Counted from the first letter of the stretch, positions 33,420 through 45,199 are shown. The stretch: 64,000 bases of DNA from Acanthococcus lagerstroemiae (GCA_031841125.1 CM063110.1:60007946-60071945), one strand, 5' to 3'. Translations and numbers: made by a program. Notes: generated by a model from the letters alone, not told the origin.

Positions 33420-34620
33420 CAATGATGATGATGATATATTCCTGAGTCCCTCGATTGGTAGCTTGCATCTGTCCGTTTTTCTCCTGTGCTAATCTTTTCA
33501 TTTCTGAAGAGGATTTATACTTTGTATGTCTGCCTCACTAAGACACTGTCTAGGTTTCTTGGTTTTCTAGATTCCTCTGAATGATGTAGGTTTGCCTCGA
33601 ACTCTGGCCTCCCCCTCGATGGGCTATCTCATTTCTTAACGGGATGCCTATCTTCTCTCTCCCTTCCTCCGGAGCCTGCCGCTTCACGTCATTTTTTTGT
33701 ATCTGTTTTTGTGGATTTTTTGTTTTTTGCTTTTTCCTACATTAATTATGTTTTCTTTCTTTCTTTCTCATTATTTCATTATAGGCATGAAATATTCGTG
33801 AAGTGCACAGGGAGCCTGATTTAATGGCATTTCTGCTCTGGGCTCCCTCCGTCTATTAATAAATAAATAAATAAATCGTCTGCTCTTTACAGTTCATTCT
33901 TTGACTTCCTTTCTAGTTCTTTCCCTCAACCGTTCCCTCTGGCAGTAAAATAAATCTCTGGATGTATTACATTATGACCTATCATTTTTACTTTTTTCTG
34001 TACACGTTAAATTCCTCTTTCCCTTCCTATTCACCTTAACACTTCCTCATTCCTAATTTTTTCTATCCATTTGATTTTCAACTTCTCCGATAACACCACA
34101 TTTCAAAAGCTTCTATCCTTTTCCTTTCTTGTGTTTTTATTGTCCAGGTCTCACGGTCGGAGAAATCTCAGTCTTACTTCGAAATCTATGTCTGCCAAAA
34201 GTATGTCTCCTGTTTGAAAAAAAAAACTTTCTTATCTTGTTGCATTCTGCGCTTCATTTCTATTTTACTTCTTCCATCTTGCGTTGCCGATCTCCATTTG
34301 TATTTTCACGTTTGATTTCCTTTCATTCATTTCTTCAATTACTTTTTCTATAAATAGATCAAACAGTACTGATGACTAACGGCAACCATGTTTGACCTCT
34401 TTTTGTATTTTCGCTTCTCCAGCTTCTTCGTCTATTTGTATTTGAGCTCCTTGATCCTTATATAAGAAGTCCCATATTGCTCTTCTTTCTTTAAACTTAA
34501 CTCCCAGCATCTCTTTCAATGTATGAAAATTTTTGACCATTATTATCAAAGGCTTTTTATAAATCTATAAATGCTACACATGTATCTATCCAATAGTTTA
34601 TTGATAATTTTACTCAGATG
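33420..34620 (-). pseudogene. RTE-like LINE, RT to 3' tail, decayed
   Basis: Read from 34600 downward: TCVAFIDL and KAFDN (RT motif A region), then SVLFDLFIEKVIEEMNE (motif B' side), and further down RIEAFEMWCYRR with a shifted KSNGxKKLGMRKC, which matches the typical EAFEMWCYRRxLKIxW C-terminal block. The left edge has an ATC-repeat tail (33420-33437, read in the LINE's direction), as expected for an RTE 3' end. A 344 bp element is inserted at 33534-33877. A related fragment lies at 9260-9490. Confidence 0.75.
33534..33877 (+). mobile_element. 5'-truncated LINE 3' end with AATA repeat tail
   Basis: This segment is absent from the related copy at 9260-9490, which shows the empty site. It is flanked by GTCTGC on both sides (33528-33533 and 33878-33883). 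It ends in TCTATTAATAAATAAATAAA, a tetranucleotide tail typical of jockey- or R1-type LINE 3' ends, after GGGCTCCCTCCG. There is no coding sequence. Confidence 0.75.
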
Positions 34621-34715
34621 TCATTTTTGACCATTTTTGATCGGAATTGGCCCTTTTGAGTTGATAGTGGTCATTCTTTACCGTTTACGATCGCGTTTAG
34701 TCTAATTGGTACTAA
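34605..34715. repeat. TTTGGTCA-rich tract, right part
   Basis: GTCATTTTTGACCATTTTTG and similar words resume after the LINE that ends at about 34600, suggesting that the LINE landed inside the tract that begins at 32100. Confidence 0.45.
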
Positions 34716-34719
34716 TTTA

Positions 34720-37045
34720 AAGGGATAAAGACCTAAAGAGGTCGTCGCTGAAGATCCTCGACTGGAAGGGGAACCATGGAAAACCAAAATATTAAAAAAA
34801 AATAAAGGAAACAGAAAGAAGGAATGGATGATCAAAGTTATATTTAGGGTTTCAGGCCACACTGTTCTTAGTCATCCGTTTTGAAGTTACGAGTAGAAAA
34901 ATGCCTCACCAGAGGCGAAACGAGATGTGTCACATCCCCGTTAATTTTCAAAGCTTGTACTTTTCGGCAGATTTGACAATTTTGTCGGCAGATTTGACAA
35001 TTTTGTCGGCAATTTATACCATTAGTTAGCAAAACAAGAAAATTGTCAATTCATTGACTTTTTTTTCTTTCTTGCTTCTGGATGACAGAACAAATTGTAT
35101 TATTGAGTCGACATCTTCAACATCAGTCAGCAAAATGTAAAAATGGAACAGTTTTTTTCCCGACTTGAATTGTTGAACGTATAATTTTTAAGAGTCCGTT
35201 TTTCTTCAAACTTTTTTATTCGGTTTCAACTCATTTAGATGTGATTTTGAGCATTAGGTAACAAAATATTGAATGTTGATTTTTTTTTTCTTGGCTTTCA
35301 TGGGAAATTATTTTCGCCCCGTCACTTCACGTCGAGACAGGACTCGTGACCCAGCATGTCCTCTTCGGTTCTATTTCATGTCCTGCGTTCCGTTTCGTTG
35401 AAAAAGACACCCCCTTTTGCTTCAAATTTTGATTTTGAATTTGTGTGCCGAGCTCGGAGAAAACCATAAGAGACTGAAATTCTTTGGGGTGGCGCGTGTT
35501 CTAGTCATTGACTCCGGAGTGCATTTCACCTGAATCTCGTCCTGTCGAAAAGTCAATCCGTACAGCATAAAACCTATATACAGTTTTCAACCAAGAAACG
35601 AAGTCTGAAGAACGCATTTATTCTAAACTTTTTCAAAACAAAACATCGCTACAACATACAGGCTTATGTACAATATCTACTCACGTTTAACGTTGTATAA
35701 AGGCTACATCAAGACTCGTGAGAAATTTTCATTTTCAGTAAAACTGCGTATAACTGTTCAGGAAATTAAGCGGGTCATTTCGCATTTAACTTGAAGAAAA
35801 AAATTAGTACGAACGCAGTAACATTAAAAGCTAAATTACTCTTCAACACGAAATGTAAACGAATTCTTACAGAAAAGTTGATAATGAACATGGGCTCGGG
35901 TATTTCGTCTTTTTCTGTTGAACTTCCGTACTCGAGGCCGAGATCAGACCGATGAAAAAGAAGATGAAAGATGAAAATGGTACGCGAGTAAAAGCTGTAC
36001 ACGTGTATGCATAACATCGCAAATACCTTAAACCGTTGTAAAACAAATATTTGAACAGCTTTTGAAAGCCGAAGAAAGAGGAAATGTTTTCCGGGGTCGA
36101 AATATTCACTCGGATGGAGAAATCGGCCGAAAAAAAGAAGAAGAGTTGTACTGCGGGGTAATCGTTTCTAAATTAGTGTATAGGTAATTCACCTTTGAGG
36201 AAAACAAACAAAGCTCCTTCATCATTTCGCCAGCTATTATGACGAATATATATACATATAACTTTTCCTTCGGTCGTATCTAATTATTTTATCAAGTCTG
36301 GCGTACTTTTGAATTCTATTTCGGGAAAGTTATTCCTCATTCGTCGGCGGAATAAAACGGCGTTTGAAAAATGACTGTAATATTAATTTCGGCCAAAGTC
36401 GACGAGCACGATTCATTTGAAAGGATTACAAATTAGAAAGAACGTTCTCTGACTGATATTCGGGTATTTACTACGTCGAAGCTTTTCCCCCATCGTTTTC
36501 GGTTGCAAATTACAATTCGTTTGATTCAAATTTACCGCAATCAATGGGATAATATTTTCTCCTCAATGTGGCTGACGTCCTCACCGTCTTAAAACCGTTC
36601 AAAAGTCACCGAACTTCAGCGTATTATGCTAATGATGAACGTTAATTTTGTTGTGCGGGGGAGGAGGGGTGATGCTTCATTTTCTTAAGAATTGAGAGAT
36701 ATTTTGGATCGAAAAATGTACCGATTTTCGATAGGAAAGCTAAACTGGTGTTCACCAAGTTATGTCACATCTGTGGAAGGGGTAGATTCTCCCAATAGTA
36801 CTCCTCTTTATTTATTTTATTTACAATCTTTTGTTCGCACGATATAGTGACCACTTCAGTGTATGGGGGGGGGGGGTCTTTTCCCGAATGCACCCATATT
36901 GCAGCATAGGTATCCACCATTCTTCCCCATCGCCCCCTATCCCTTCCGATTCTACACCAATGTATCCCAGATGATTTTACCAATTCATCTCGCCATCTTG
37001 TCGGCGGTCTCTTCTTTCTCCGCTTCCACTCTCTGGGTGACCACC
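34720..37045. other. No gene recognised
   Basis: A 20 bp unit (CGGCAGATTTGACAATTTTG) occurs twice in tandem at 34973-35005 with a partial third copy. Otherwise there is AT-rich unique-looking sequence, a G run at 36865, and no supportable frame. Confidence 0.5.
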
Positions 37046-37489
37046 CGTTAAACCATGTCGACCGTCGATTTTGAGTCGAATTGGAGTCGTTAAGTAGTGT
37101 CGACCTGAAGTTGACTGGGATGCGACGACGAAGGGCGGCTCCGAGTTGCGGCCCATGTCACACTTAGCAGCCGAATTGTGTCCCTATAAGTCCAAACTGC
37201 GTCCGACCAGTAGCCGAGTTGTGTCCTTACCAAACTCCACATTTTCCTTCTCACTTCAACAGATCTAGGACTGTCAGCAGGTAGCTGGTGTGATTGAAAA
37301 TGTGGAGGATATATACGATGGAGATGAAATTTAAAAGACGTGAGCTTCACGTTTTCAAGACGCGTTATGTTGCCGATCATTTTCAATTCTTTTCACTTTT
37401 CGCTATAAATTGCAGGAGACGACAAAATCACTGCGGAAGAACTACATACGAACTGACACTTGTTACTATTCCCCTCCATTTTCTATTTG

Positions 37490-38085
37490 AGTGAGGTGGC
37501 GCTGTATGCGCCGAGTGCTCTCCGACTTTGTAGTCCATTGCACTATTTCTCAGGTGGCTGTTAAGAATCAGCTCAGTAGCCTGCCAAAATGAGAATCTTA
37601 CTGAGCTCTATCCTTTTGACTTCACTGGGTGCTGGATACTCTAGTCCCAGTGCTTCGCGTTTTGTCCCGGCTATTTCTGGGCATTGACATATATATGGTA
37701 TGGATCGAAGTTTCTTCCTCTTCTCCACAGTACCTACCGGAGCCGCTTTTCCACCCCTCCTATTTTATACGACATGTGTTTTGTGGCCCCATGACCAGTT
37801 AGTAGTCCGACCATGAGCCTTGTATGTTTCCTGTCAAGCCCTGATAGGAACTTGGCATTCTTACTGGGGGCATGCGCTATCAGTGTATTGCTGACTTTGA
37901 TGGCACTGGCCAACCGCCAGTGCATTTCCGTCTGGTTCCTCATCCAAGCCTTAACTTTGGATTTTATGATGCTGTATGCTACAGGAAGACACGGCCTGAG
38001 TATTTCATATTCTTTTTTATGACCTCCTTCGCTAGCTTTCCAGCTCTATTCACCTCACAACAAGCACGTTTCTCATATATGTAGA
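37490..38085 (-). pseudogene. LOA/I-like LINE C-terminal region
   Basis: On the minus strand: FLSGLDRKHTRLMVGLLTGH, KHMSYKIGGVEKRLR, then in a shifted frame RYCGEEEETSIHTI and CQCPEIAGTKREALGLEYP. The DRKHTRxxVGLLTGHG block followed by a C-C-H-C knuckle is the segment that follows RNase H in LOA- and I-like LINEs. It ends with the same 3' UTR as 9495-9770. It is fragmentary and frameshifted, and it lies inside the long-TIR element. Confidence 0.75.
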
Positions 38086-38118
38086 AGCATTACTCGCCCG
38101 AACGAAGCTGATAACAGT

Positions 38119-39120
38119 CAGAGTTGGGCAGAATAATATTCGAATACTGAATAATGAATAACGCAACCTTTATTCGTTATCCATGAATAATGAATAATTT
38201 ATTCGTTATTCATCAGCGCATGAATAACGAATAACGAATAGTTAATTTGTTAGTCGTAAGTATGAATAACGAATAATCATTCATTATTCAGTAATCAGTA
38301 TTCAGTAACGTCAATCACGCGAATAATGAAATCAGACTTGTAGCCAAAGTGGGACCAGGGGGTGTTGCCCTCCCCTGGCGCAGTCATTTGCCCCTTCCCT
38401 CCGAGAAAATCGGAATAACTTTATTTACTTTCTAACTACCCCAGTAAGATTAGGGGGAAAAAATATTCCCCCACAAAAAATATTTTTACCCCCAATTTTT
38501 TTAAAATATATATTTTTACACCTCCTCCTTCTCAACAAAAATATTTTAAACCCCCAAAAAAATCCCCCCAAAAATTTTACACCCCCTTATAACAAAAAAT
38601 ATTTTTGCCCCCTCCCCCAAAAAATTTTAAAAACTATATATTTTTACACCTCCCTCCCAACAAATTATCCCCCAAAAAGTTTCCCCTCCCCCAAAAAATA
38701 CCCCCCCCATAATATTTCCTTAGAGAGAAAATACTCCCCTAAAAATCTCCCCCCACACACGCACAAAATCCTCCCCCAATGTTTTTACACAGTCCTCTAA
38801 TATTGGCGATTTAAAAAAAATACTTCGATTTTCGACTTTTTCTGGCTTGAAAATCTTATTCCCCCCCCCCCCCCCGGCCTCCTTTAGAAAAATCCTGACT
38901 ACGCGACTGATCCTCGTTAAACTTTTTGTTTTGTCACTGCGTGTCCGCATTGATTAACGAATAACGATGATTGACGTACATTATTCACATCTTCATTTTA
39001 CTGAATAATGATTGATGAATAATTTTACGTGTTTACGAATAATGAATAACGAATAGTGATTGAACTGTTATTCATGATTATTATTCGAATAACGTCTTAT
39101 TCTAATAACGCCAAACTCTG
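38119..39120. mobile_element. Non-autonomous hAT-type element, perfect 8 bp duplication
   Basis: The left end is CAGAGTTGGGCAGAATAA and the right end reversed is CAGAGTTTGGCGTTATTAG. ATAACAGT stands outside both (38111-38118 and 39121-39128). Both subterminal regions (38140-38330 and 38950-39110) are dense in GAATAACGAATAATGAATAA words in both directions. The middle, 38340-38910, is a C/A-rich insert. There is no transposase. Confidence 0.92.
38340..38910. repeat. C/A-rich low-complexity insert within the hAT-type element
   Basis: CCCCCAAAAAATATTTTT-like text repeats irregularly, ending in a 14-base C run and then AAAAATCCTGACTACGCG. The last words recur inverted at 14660-14680. It is probably a separate insertion, but I see no matching duplication around it. 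Confidence 0.5.
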
Positions 39121-39384
39121 ATAACAGTGATCATGTAACAATCAGCAGGTCAAAATTCTAATCTTACTTACACTGTGCATGTTCCGATCCGATTTGAAAG
39201 CCAGTATGTACCTACAAGTGGTTTATTATCATTACTAATCATTAACCAGATTTTCTCGTTGGTCATCAGGTCATGGTGCAAATAAAAGTTCGAGGTAGAT
39301 GCAATTGGGTAATTTCTGAGCCGCAATGCGGTGCTGTGTCTTTTAAATTTCTCTCTCCTCGTGTATAGTTGCTCTGTAGATTCC

Positions 39385-39565
39385 TAGGGCCGCCAAGAGC
39401 CAAACCTGGCCCAGGGGAAAAATCTGCGGGCCTACACTGAAATTATTTGCTCGTGAAAAAGCATATTATTGTCTATTTGATAATTATAATTTCTGTGACT
39501 CTGCGAGCCCCTTAAAAAAACTCGGGCCAGGGGAAAGTACCCTTCCCCCCTTCTTGACGGCCCTA
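39385..39565. mobile_element. MITE, 181 bp, perfect 8 bp duplication
   Basis: The left end is TAGGGCCGCCAAGA and the right end reversed is TAGGGCCGTCAAGA. TAGATTCC stands outside both ends (39377-39384 and 39566-39573). The interior has GGCCCAGGGGAAA and its inverse near the ends. An 8 bp target fits the hAT superfamily. It is inserted next to the right arm of the long-TIR element. Confidence 0.9.
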
Positions 39566-39821
39566 TAGATTCCTCCGCATTTTTAATCACATCAGCTGCC
39601 TACTGACAGTCCTAAGTCTGTTGAAGTGAGAAGGAAAATGTGGAGTTTGGTAGAGATGCAATTCGACTTCTGGTCGGACGCAACTCGGATAGAACCCAGG
39701 ACGCAATTTCACTCCTCTGGTCTGCAATTAAGCCCTTATTTTCGTCTTTCGACCGCAGCTCGGATGCAGCCATGTCGAATTGAGATCTTCGCAAAAGTTC
39801 GTCGAAAAAGAGTCGATTCTT

Positions 39822-40980
39822 AGGGTCGGCGGCTAGTAGCCGAGCCTATTGCAATTACTTTTTTTCTCCTCCAGTATACTCATGACGTCACTGAAGTGAA
39901 AGATTTCTATTTCAGTTCAGTTCAGTGGTACGTCATTTCAGATGTACTGACCTGGGCGGATCTGAGTCAAAGAGTCCAGCTCAGTGGCGCTTTATTTCAG
40001 AGCTCGTTGAAGATTGTGTTTTTCATTACTGTGCGAGCATCATTTTCAATGTATAAAGCCAAGGCTTTTACAGTTTATTAATTATTATTTTGAATTTTAC
40101 TCTACTGAAGAAATTAACTGGATTTAGAAGAGCTAAGTGTGTTGTTTGTTAATGTATGAAAAGGGTTCTTAGTTCATCAGTTCAATTAGCGTAGAATTTC
40201 TTTGAATTGAACCAATACACCTTGGTACTCTTATCAGTAGATTTCCGAAGGTATAATGCGATGTAAATTATGTCTCATGAATATTATGATAAAAGTATTA
40301 ATTGTAATTTTAGTGTTCTGTTTCAGGTTTCGAGCGGTGAAGCTTTTTAGCTTTGTGGCTGTTCTCACCTGAAGACGAAACACCGGCGTTCCCCGCTGTG
40401 GCGATTGTGAGAATATGCGATGCAGCATGCAAGTGAACTAATAGCATATTGTGAACTAGTAGCAAATGAATAATTAGCTATTAGTGAAGAAGTACAGGAT
40501 AGAATCTTACTATGTGATGCACAGACAGTTTGTTAACATTGATCAGAAACGCCAGAAGGAGAATTGGATATATTACAAGAAGCATCCAGGATAAATACTA
40601 CACTACACAAATTTTGGAGCCTGCTATTGAATATCGCAAAAATATTAAAAAAGGACCTACCATTGTATACATATTATATCAGTTGCGATTATATGTACAA
40701 ATAAATTACCTAACGAACTCCTGAATTCTAGTAGGAAATGGGAAAAAGAAATTTCAAATTTCCTACTTCAATTTTCACGGTTTATCGTAGAACTGTATAA
40801 GTTGCTGTAGACTGTTTTTGTGTTTTTTGATCATTCTATGTCAATGCTGAGGTCAAGTACGTAGTTATGACGAACGAAAATGTACTTCAGATGTTTTCAA
40901 AACTGGATGCCAGTGAGTGATAGAGCTGTGCGACTGCAGTCTGCAGATTCGCAATTTGAAGGTGTTGCAGTTGTTACCTA
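39822..40980. mobile_element. Unclassified element interrupting the GTCGA element, copy 1
   Basis: The sequence between the second and third GTCGA pieces starts TTAGGGTCGGCGGCTAGTAG and ends GTTGTTACCTAA. Its first 260 bp match 59484-59900 (TTCAGTTCAGTGGCGC, CATTACTGTGCG, GCCAAGG). The junctions are consistent with a TA or TTA target. No coding frame is convincing. Confidence 0.6.
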
Positions 40981-41689
40981 AATCGACTATTATCTGACGT
41001 CGATTTTGAGTCGTAATGCTGTCGAATTTCAAACTATTTCGTGCTATTCAATTTCGACTCCATTTCGCTGTCGAATTCAAGTCGAAATGCAGTCGAATTT
41101 AATGTCATGTGTGCTACTTAATTTCGATTCCATTTCGCCATCGAATCCAAATCGAAATGCAGTCGAATTTAAAAATCATACAATGTGTTACTGTGTTACT
41201 CAATTTCTACTTAATTTTGTCGTTGACTTGATGTGGAAAGCCAGTCGAAATTGAAACCATACCGTGCTACTTAATCACACCGCCGACTTTAAGTCGGAAT
41301 GCAGTCTAATGAAAAACTATACCACCCACTACCAGGAGTAGATACAGGAAGAGGGTTGGGGGTCTGATCCCCCAAACATCTAAATATCTAACAAGGCAAC
41401 TTATTTATTATGTTACATCTAGGTATAACATTTTTCAACGGCATTTACCCAGAATCGACTAAATTTCGACTCCAATTTGAAGTGCTGTGAATTTTATGTC
41501 GACCTGATTTCCACGTCGATACGCAGTCAAGTTGGGTCGATTTGCAGTCGACAACCTCAGAACTATTTTAACGAGAAGTCGACGTCGGCAATGAGTCGAT
41601 TTTAAATCGTGACAGAAGGTCAATTTGACGTCATGTCGACGTCGATTCGTAGTCGATATGGTTTAACGTCCCATTTCTCACCGCCCCTA

Positions 41690-42170
41690 ACCATGTGCCC
41701 GGCGTGCTTCAGCTTCAATTTTTTGATTCTCCTAGCCGATATCTATCGCCTCCCTGGTGTTTGCCATTTTTTCGAGCTGTATTTTGTCTTTAACCTTAAT
41801 TTTCATGATACGTCGTAACATTTTATAAAACGTTACTCTCATGCTCTCGTTCTGAGCTTTTGTTAGCGACCGCGTTTGGTCTCATAGGTGAGATTGCTCC
41901 AGGATTTTAACTTTTGTTTTAATGGGCAAGTTTTCTTTAAGAAATGCCCTATGAGCCTACAAGTTTTAACATGCCTTCGCCGTCCTTGCCCTCAGCTCCA
42001 GTTTTCCCCTACCATTTGACCAAGGTAATTGTACTCTTTAACTATTTCTATTTCTCCCCGACCTTAATTCCATCCCCCTTTATATTAGTCGTTATTTTGG
42101 TCTTGGAGGTGTTCAATGGCAGTCCCACTTCCTCATTTTATGTCAAAAATAACAAGTTAACGGGTTTGCC
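41690..42170 (-). pseudogene. RTE-like LINE fragment, C-terminal part
   Basis: The minus strand gives, in different frames, LPIKTKVKILEQSHL-like text, SLTKAQNESMRV, TFYKML and IKKLKLKHAGHMVR, in the order found at 1-267 and 62835-63100. The GHMVR block is the standard helix after the thumb in these LINEs. It carries many frame changes. Confidence 0.55.
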
Positions 42171-42179
42171 GACTGCCGT

Positions 42180-44330
42180 GGAAAACTCAAAATTCTGATT
42201 TGAAAAATTATGGGAGGAGCCCTCACCCACCAGTCGGTCTCGCTTTGATTGAATTCATCACTCGGTTGACCGATACCAAAAGAGGTCTGACATGGGTAGT
42301 TTTAATGCAGACCTCATGTGGATGCGAATTAGTTTTTCTACCCTCGGTTTTTTTGGTTGCAAACTCGCGGATTCTGTATTGCTATCAGCTACTAATATTC
42401 CCACATATTGTTCTAGCAGGCAACAGTTTTACTCAGTATTGAATGAGTTTTCTGTTCCGGAAAACGGCTTCATTTCTTGTAATAAGACTTTCATTCGCCG
42501 AATCACGTTGAAAAGTCATTTTTACAAAATTCCATCTCCCGTTATCGAGAGTGAGTTTCACAGAAATCGATGTTCTTTTCGGACGAGCAGATCATATTTG
42601 TAATAGCTGTGTAAGAATATAGATAGGTAATCGATCTTGAAACTCCGCGTGTAATAAAACGTATTATTTTTGTTTGAAAGAGACAATTTTGCAAACGGAA
42701 AAACCCATTTCCTTCGTTCTGTTCGGTTGTGTATACTCGCCAACCGTGAAATATAAATTTGAAACTTTTAAAAGATCAGATATACTCGCATAACTTTTTT
42801 TTCGGCTTAAAGTACGTACGTGTTCTGCTTCACACTTTGTCCACGAATTCAACCTTCGCCTATACCTTGTAACCCATTTTCCGCGTCTTCCATTTTTCAT
42901 TTTACACGTGCCATAATTTTTCTCGATTCGAGAGAATTCATTCGAATTCAAAACTGGCGCAAAAAATAATGCGATTACTTTGAACCGCTGATGCAGTTCG
43001 GCTGTACAAAAACAGAGCTCCAAAAATAAATTATATTCGAAGAATTTCCGGGTATTTCGTATTTCAGCTCATTAAAAATTCAAGAAACACTCTTCACATT
43101 AGACACTGTGTTTCCCCGCATCGAAAAGATAATTCTTATTCCGTTGTTTGACAGACAGAACTTTTGTGGGCTCCTTTTGCTGTTCGAGAATTTTAGTTAA
43201 GTATTCTCTGCCTTTAGGTGTACGAAGCTGGTCGCAACTTGAATTTTTCATGGCACCTCCAAATCGAAAGTTGAGCTTAGTCGTAAACTACATACTTCGA
43301 ACGAATGTGCGACTCCACCTGGAGCTGTTCATGCAGAGGTCGTATTGTTCATACGAGAAATCCATCTTAAGCGCGCGTCTCGATTTGTGTTTTGTTTAGG
43401 ATTCTCGAGATTTTTTCAAGATTCATGCAGTAGTATTCTAGGATCTTTGAGGTTCTTGGCTCGTTTTTAGGACTCTTAAAGGCGTTTGCTCATTCGAGAA
43501 AGGCTACTCCAGATTCCAGAACCGAGTAAGACTTTGCAAAACTTTTTCCAATTTGTTTGAATCTCGTCAAGTTTTCTCTTATATCCGCTGAGACAGTTTC
43601 ACATTGTTTCAGACCCATTTAAGACGGTTTCGAAATTAGTGTGAGATTTATTTAGACGGGTGGAGCTCACTCCAAATGACTCACAAAGCTTATCAGTGAC
43701 ATTAGTTGTGAGATTTGAAAATCATATTTTGAAAGAAATAGTTTCAGTGATCACATCACAAAGCACGCCGGTACTCAGTTGTTTGGGCGTTTTCATTTCC
43801 GACTAAGTTATGGATCATGCCTTTAAGCGAAAAATCTTTTAGAGCCAAGACCAGTTTGAAAATGACATTTTCTCGAGAGAAAATCGCAGCTGCTTTCAAA
43901 ATTGAGCTTCAGTCGATTTTTAACCTACAGTACCCCCCCCCCCCCATACAACTCGTACGTATCTCAGCAACGGAGCGATGCCATCAAATTCGGACAGCGA
44001 ATTAAAAATATCTACACTATAAAGTCTTCATGTACTGTTCTCCTGACATTACTTACAATGAGCTTCTGGTTGGGTTTGAGATTTTGAGCTCAGAAGTAGA
44101 AGAAATTTGGCAAAACTAATATTTTTAAGGAATATTCTCAACAATAGAATATTATGTCCCACGATTTTGGCAAGTATTCGGTTTAGGGTTCCTTCCTTTA
44201 ATGGAAGAAATTCAGAATTATTTGATACGGGGGAACTTCATCATCAGTGATACAGAAAACCCTTTCCCTGTATAATAATGTCAGTCGTAGTGACCCTACG
44301 ATTGACTTATTTTACATGTCTAGAAGCCAG
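42180..44330. other. No gene recognised
   Basis: Unique-looking, AT-rich. An 11-base C run lies at 43930. The open frames here have no domain signature. Confidence 0.5.
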
Positions 44331-44339
44331 TACATCGGC

Positions 44340-44722
44340 TCTGTTAGCAGGGTACTGCAACAAATGTAGGATAGAGGTCCGTTTCCCTTGTGGTGCTCCC
44401 ATGCGCATTTAAAGTTATCTAGTATACTCGTAGATCCCTTGGCTATTAAACTCCTCAGTTTCTGGGCCCCTTGGTGGTGACCTTGGACCCTCTCCGCGGC
44501 CGATCCGATATGTCTGTCCCAGTGCCAACTTCACTCCCTCTATAGTTTTGTTTTAGTTTTTGTTTACTTTTTAGGGTTTTTTCAGTTTTCTCTTTTTTTT
44601 CTGTTCAGTTTTTGTTTAGTTTTTGTTCTTATTTTTTATTTACTATTCCATACTGCTCCTCAACATTATTGGGACCTTTGGGCACCTATCGGGAGAAACA
44701 CAAATAATAAATAAATAAATTC
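44340..44722 (+). mobile_element. LINE 3' UTR with AATAAATAAATA tail
   Basis: GC-richer sequence with GGGCCCCTTGGTGG, then TTTTTGTTTAGTTTTTG words and CACCTATCGGGAGAAACACA, ends in AATAATAAATAAATAAAT. The layout is that of a jockey- or R1-type 3' end, like 33534-33877 but with different sequence. The 5' limit is uncertain. Confidence 0.5.
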
Positions 44723-45199
44723 AGCGACCAAACTCGAGAGAAATAAATGGTCAGAGACTCATGAGTTTTGATTCTCCGTACCAAACAGAGGAATGAAAAT
44801 TTTGGAAAATTCTAAAATACGTAAAACTGGAGAATACACGACGGTTTATCTTTTACTTCGTTCGGGCAATTTGTACCAGAAATTCTGTCGAATTCGGTGA
44901 ACAATTAGCATTTTCACTGCCAAATGTTGCGTATCATGTCTTTTTTCAAGCAAAAAATTTTTCTGAGAGTTCCTGCAACAGGATTGATTGAAAATGACTT
45001 ACAATCTCGAAACAAATTCAAATCCGCCTTCAAAATCGAGCTCATTTTTGACAAATTTTACAATTTTTTCCAATTTCTAATGCATATCTTGGCAATGGAG
45101 CGATATCATAAAATTCGGGCAAGGAATCCGTATTCAGCGACCAAAGTTGAAATGGAATAAGTATAAGGAAGGTGAGCCCAATAAGGCCCTAATTAAAGG

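Larger units (their letters stand above)
37131..39771. mobile_element. Long-TIR DNA element, 2.6 kb, inserted in the GTCGA element
   Basis: Left (37131-37316) and right (39574-39771) ends form inverted repeats of about 190-200 bp. Landmarks on the left are TCCGAGTTGCGG, GCGTCCGACCAGTAGCCGA, AAACTCCACATTTTCCTTCT and ACTGTCAGCAGGTAGCTG; all have inverted counterparts on the right. Short units of the form CCGAGTTGTGTCC recur within each arm. The flanks ACGACGAA and ATGTCGAA agree at six of eight positions, as after an 8 bp duplication. The interior contains a LINE remnant and two smaller hAT-type elements. No transposase frame is visible, so it is non-autonomous. Confidence 0.8.
37050..41665. 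mobile_element. GTCGA-rich TIR element, second copy, split by two insertions
   Basis: Three separated pieces match the intact copy at 691-1650 in order. Bases 37050-37130 equal its first 75 bp (TTAAACCATGTCGACCGTCG start). Bases 39773-39821 equal the next part (TCGAATTGAGATCTTCGCAA). Bases 40981-41665 equal the rest, ending TCGATATGGTTTAA. TTAA stands at both outer ends. Between the pieces lie insertions at 37131-39771 and about 39822-40980. The element itself has no coding frame. Confidence 0.8.

Noticed and set aside
38450..38880. C/A-rich tract considered as a gene-free structural element such as a G-quadruplex promoter
   Set aside because: Irregular low complexity inside a hAT-type element; no associated gene start.
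39822..39830. TTAGG start resembling the insect telomere repeat
   Set aside because: It occurs once only, at an element end, with no tandem array.
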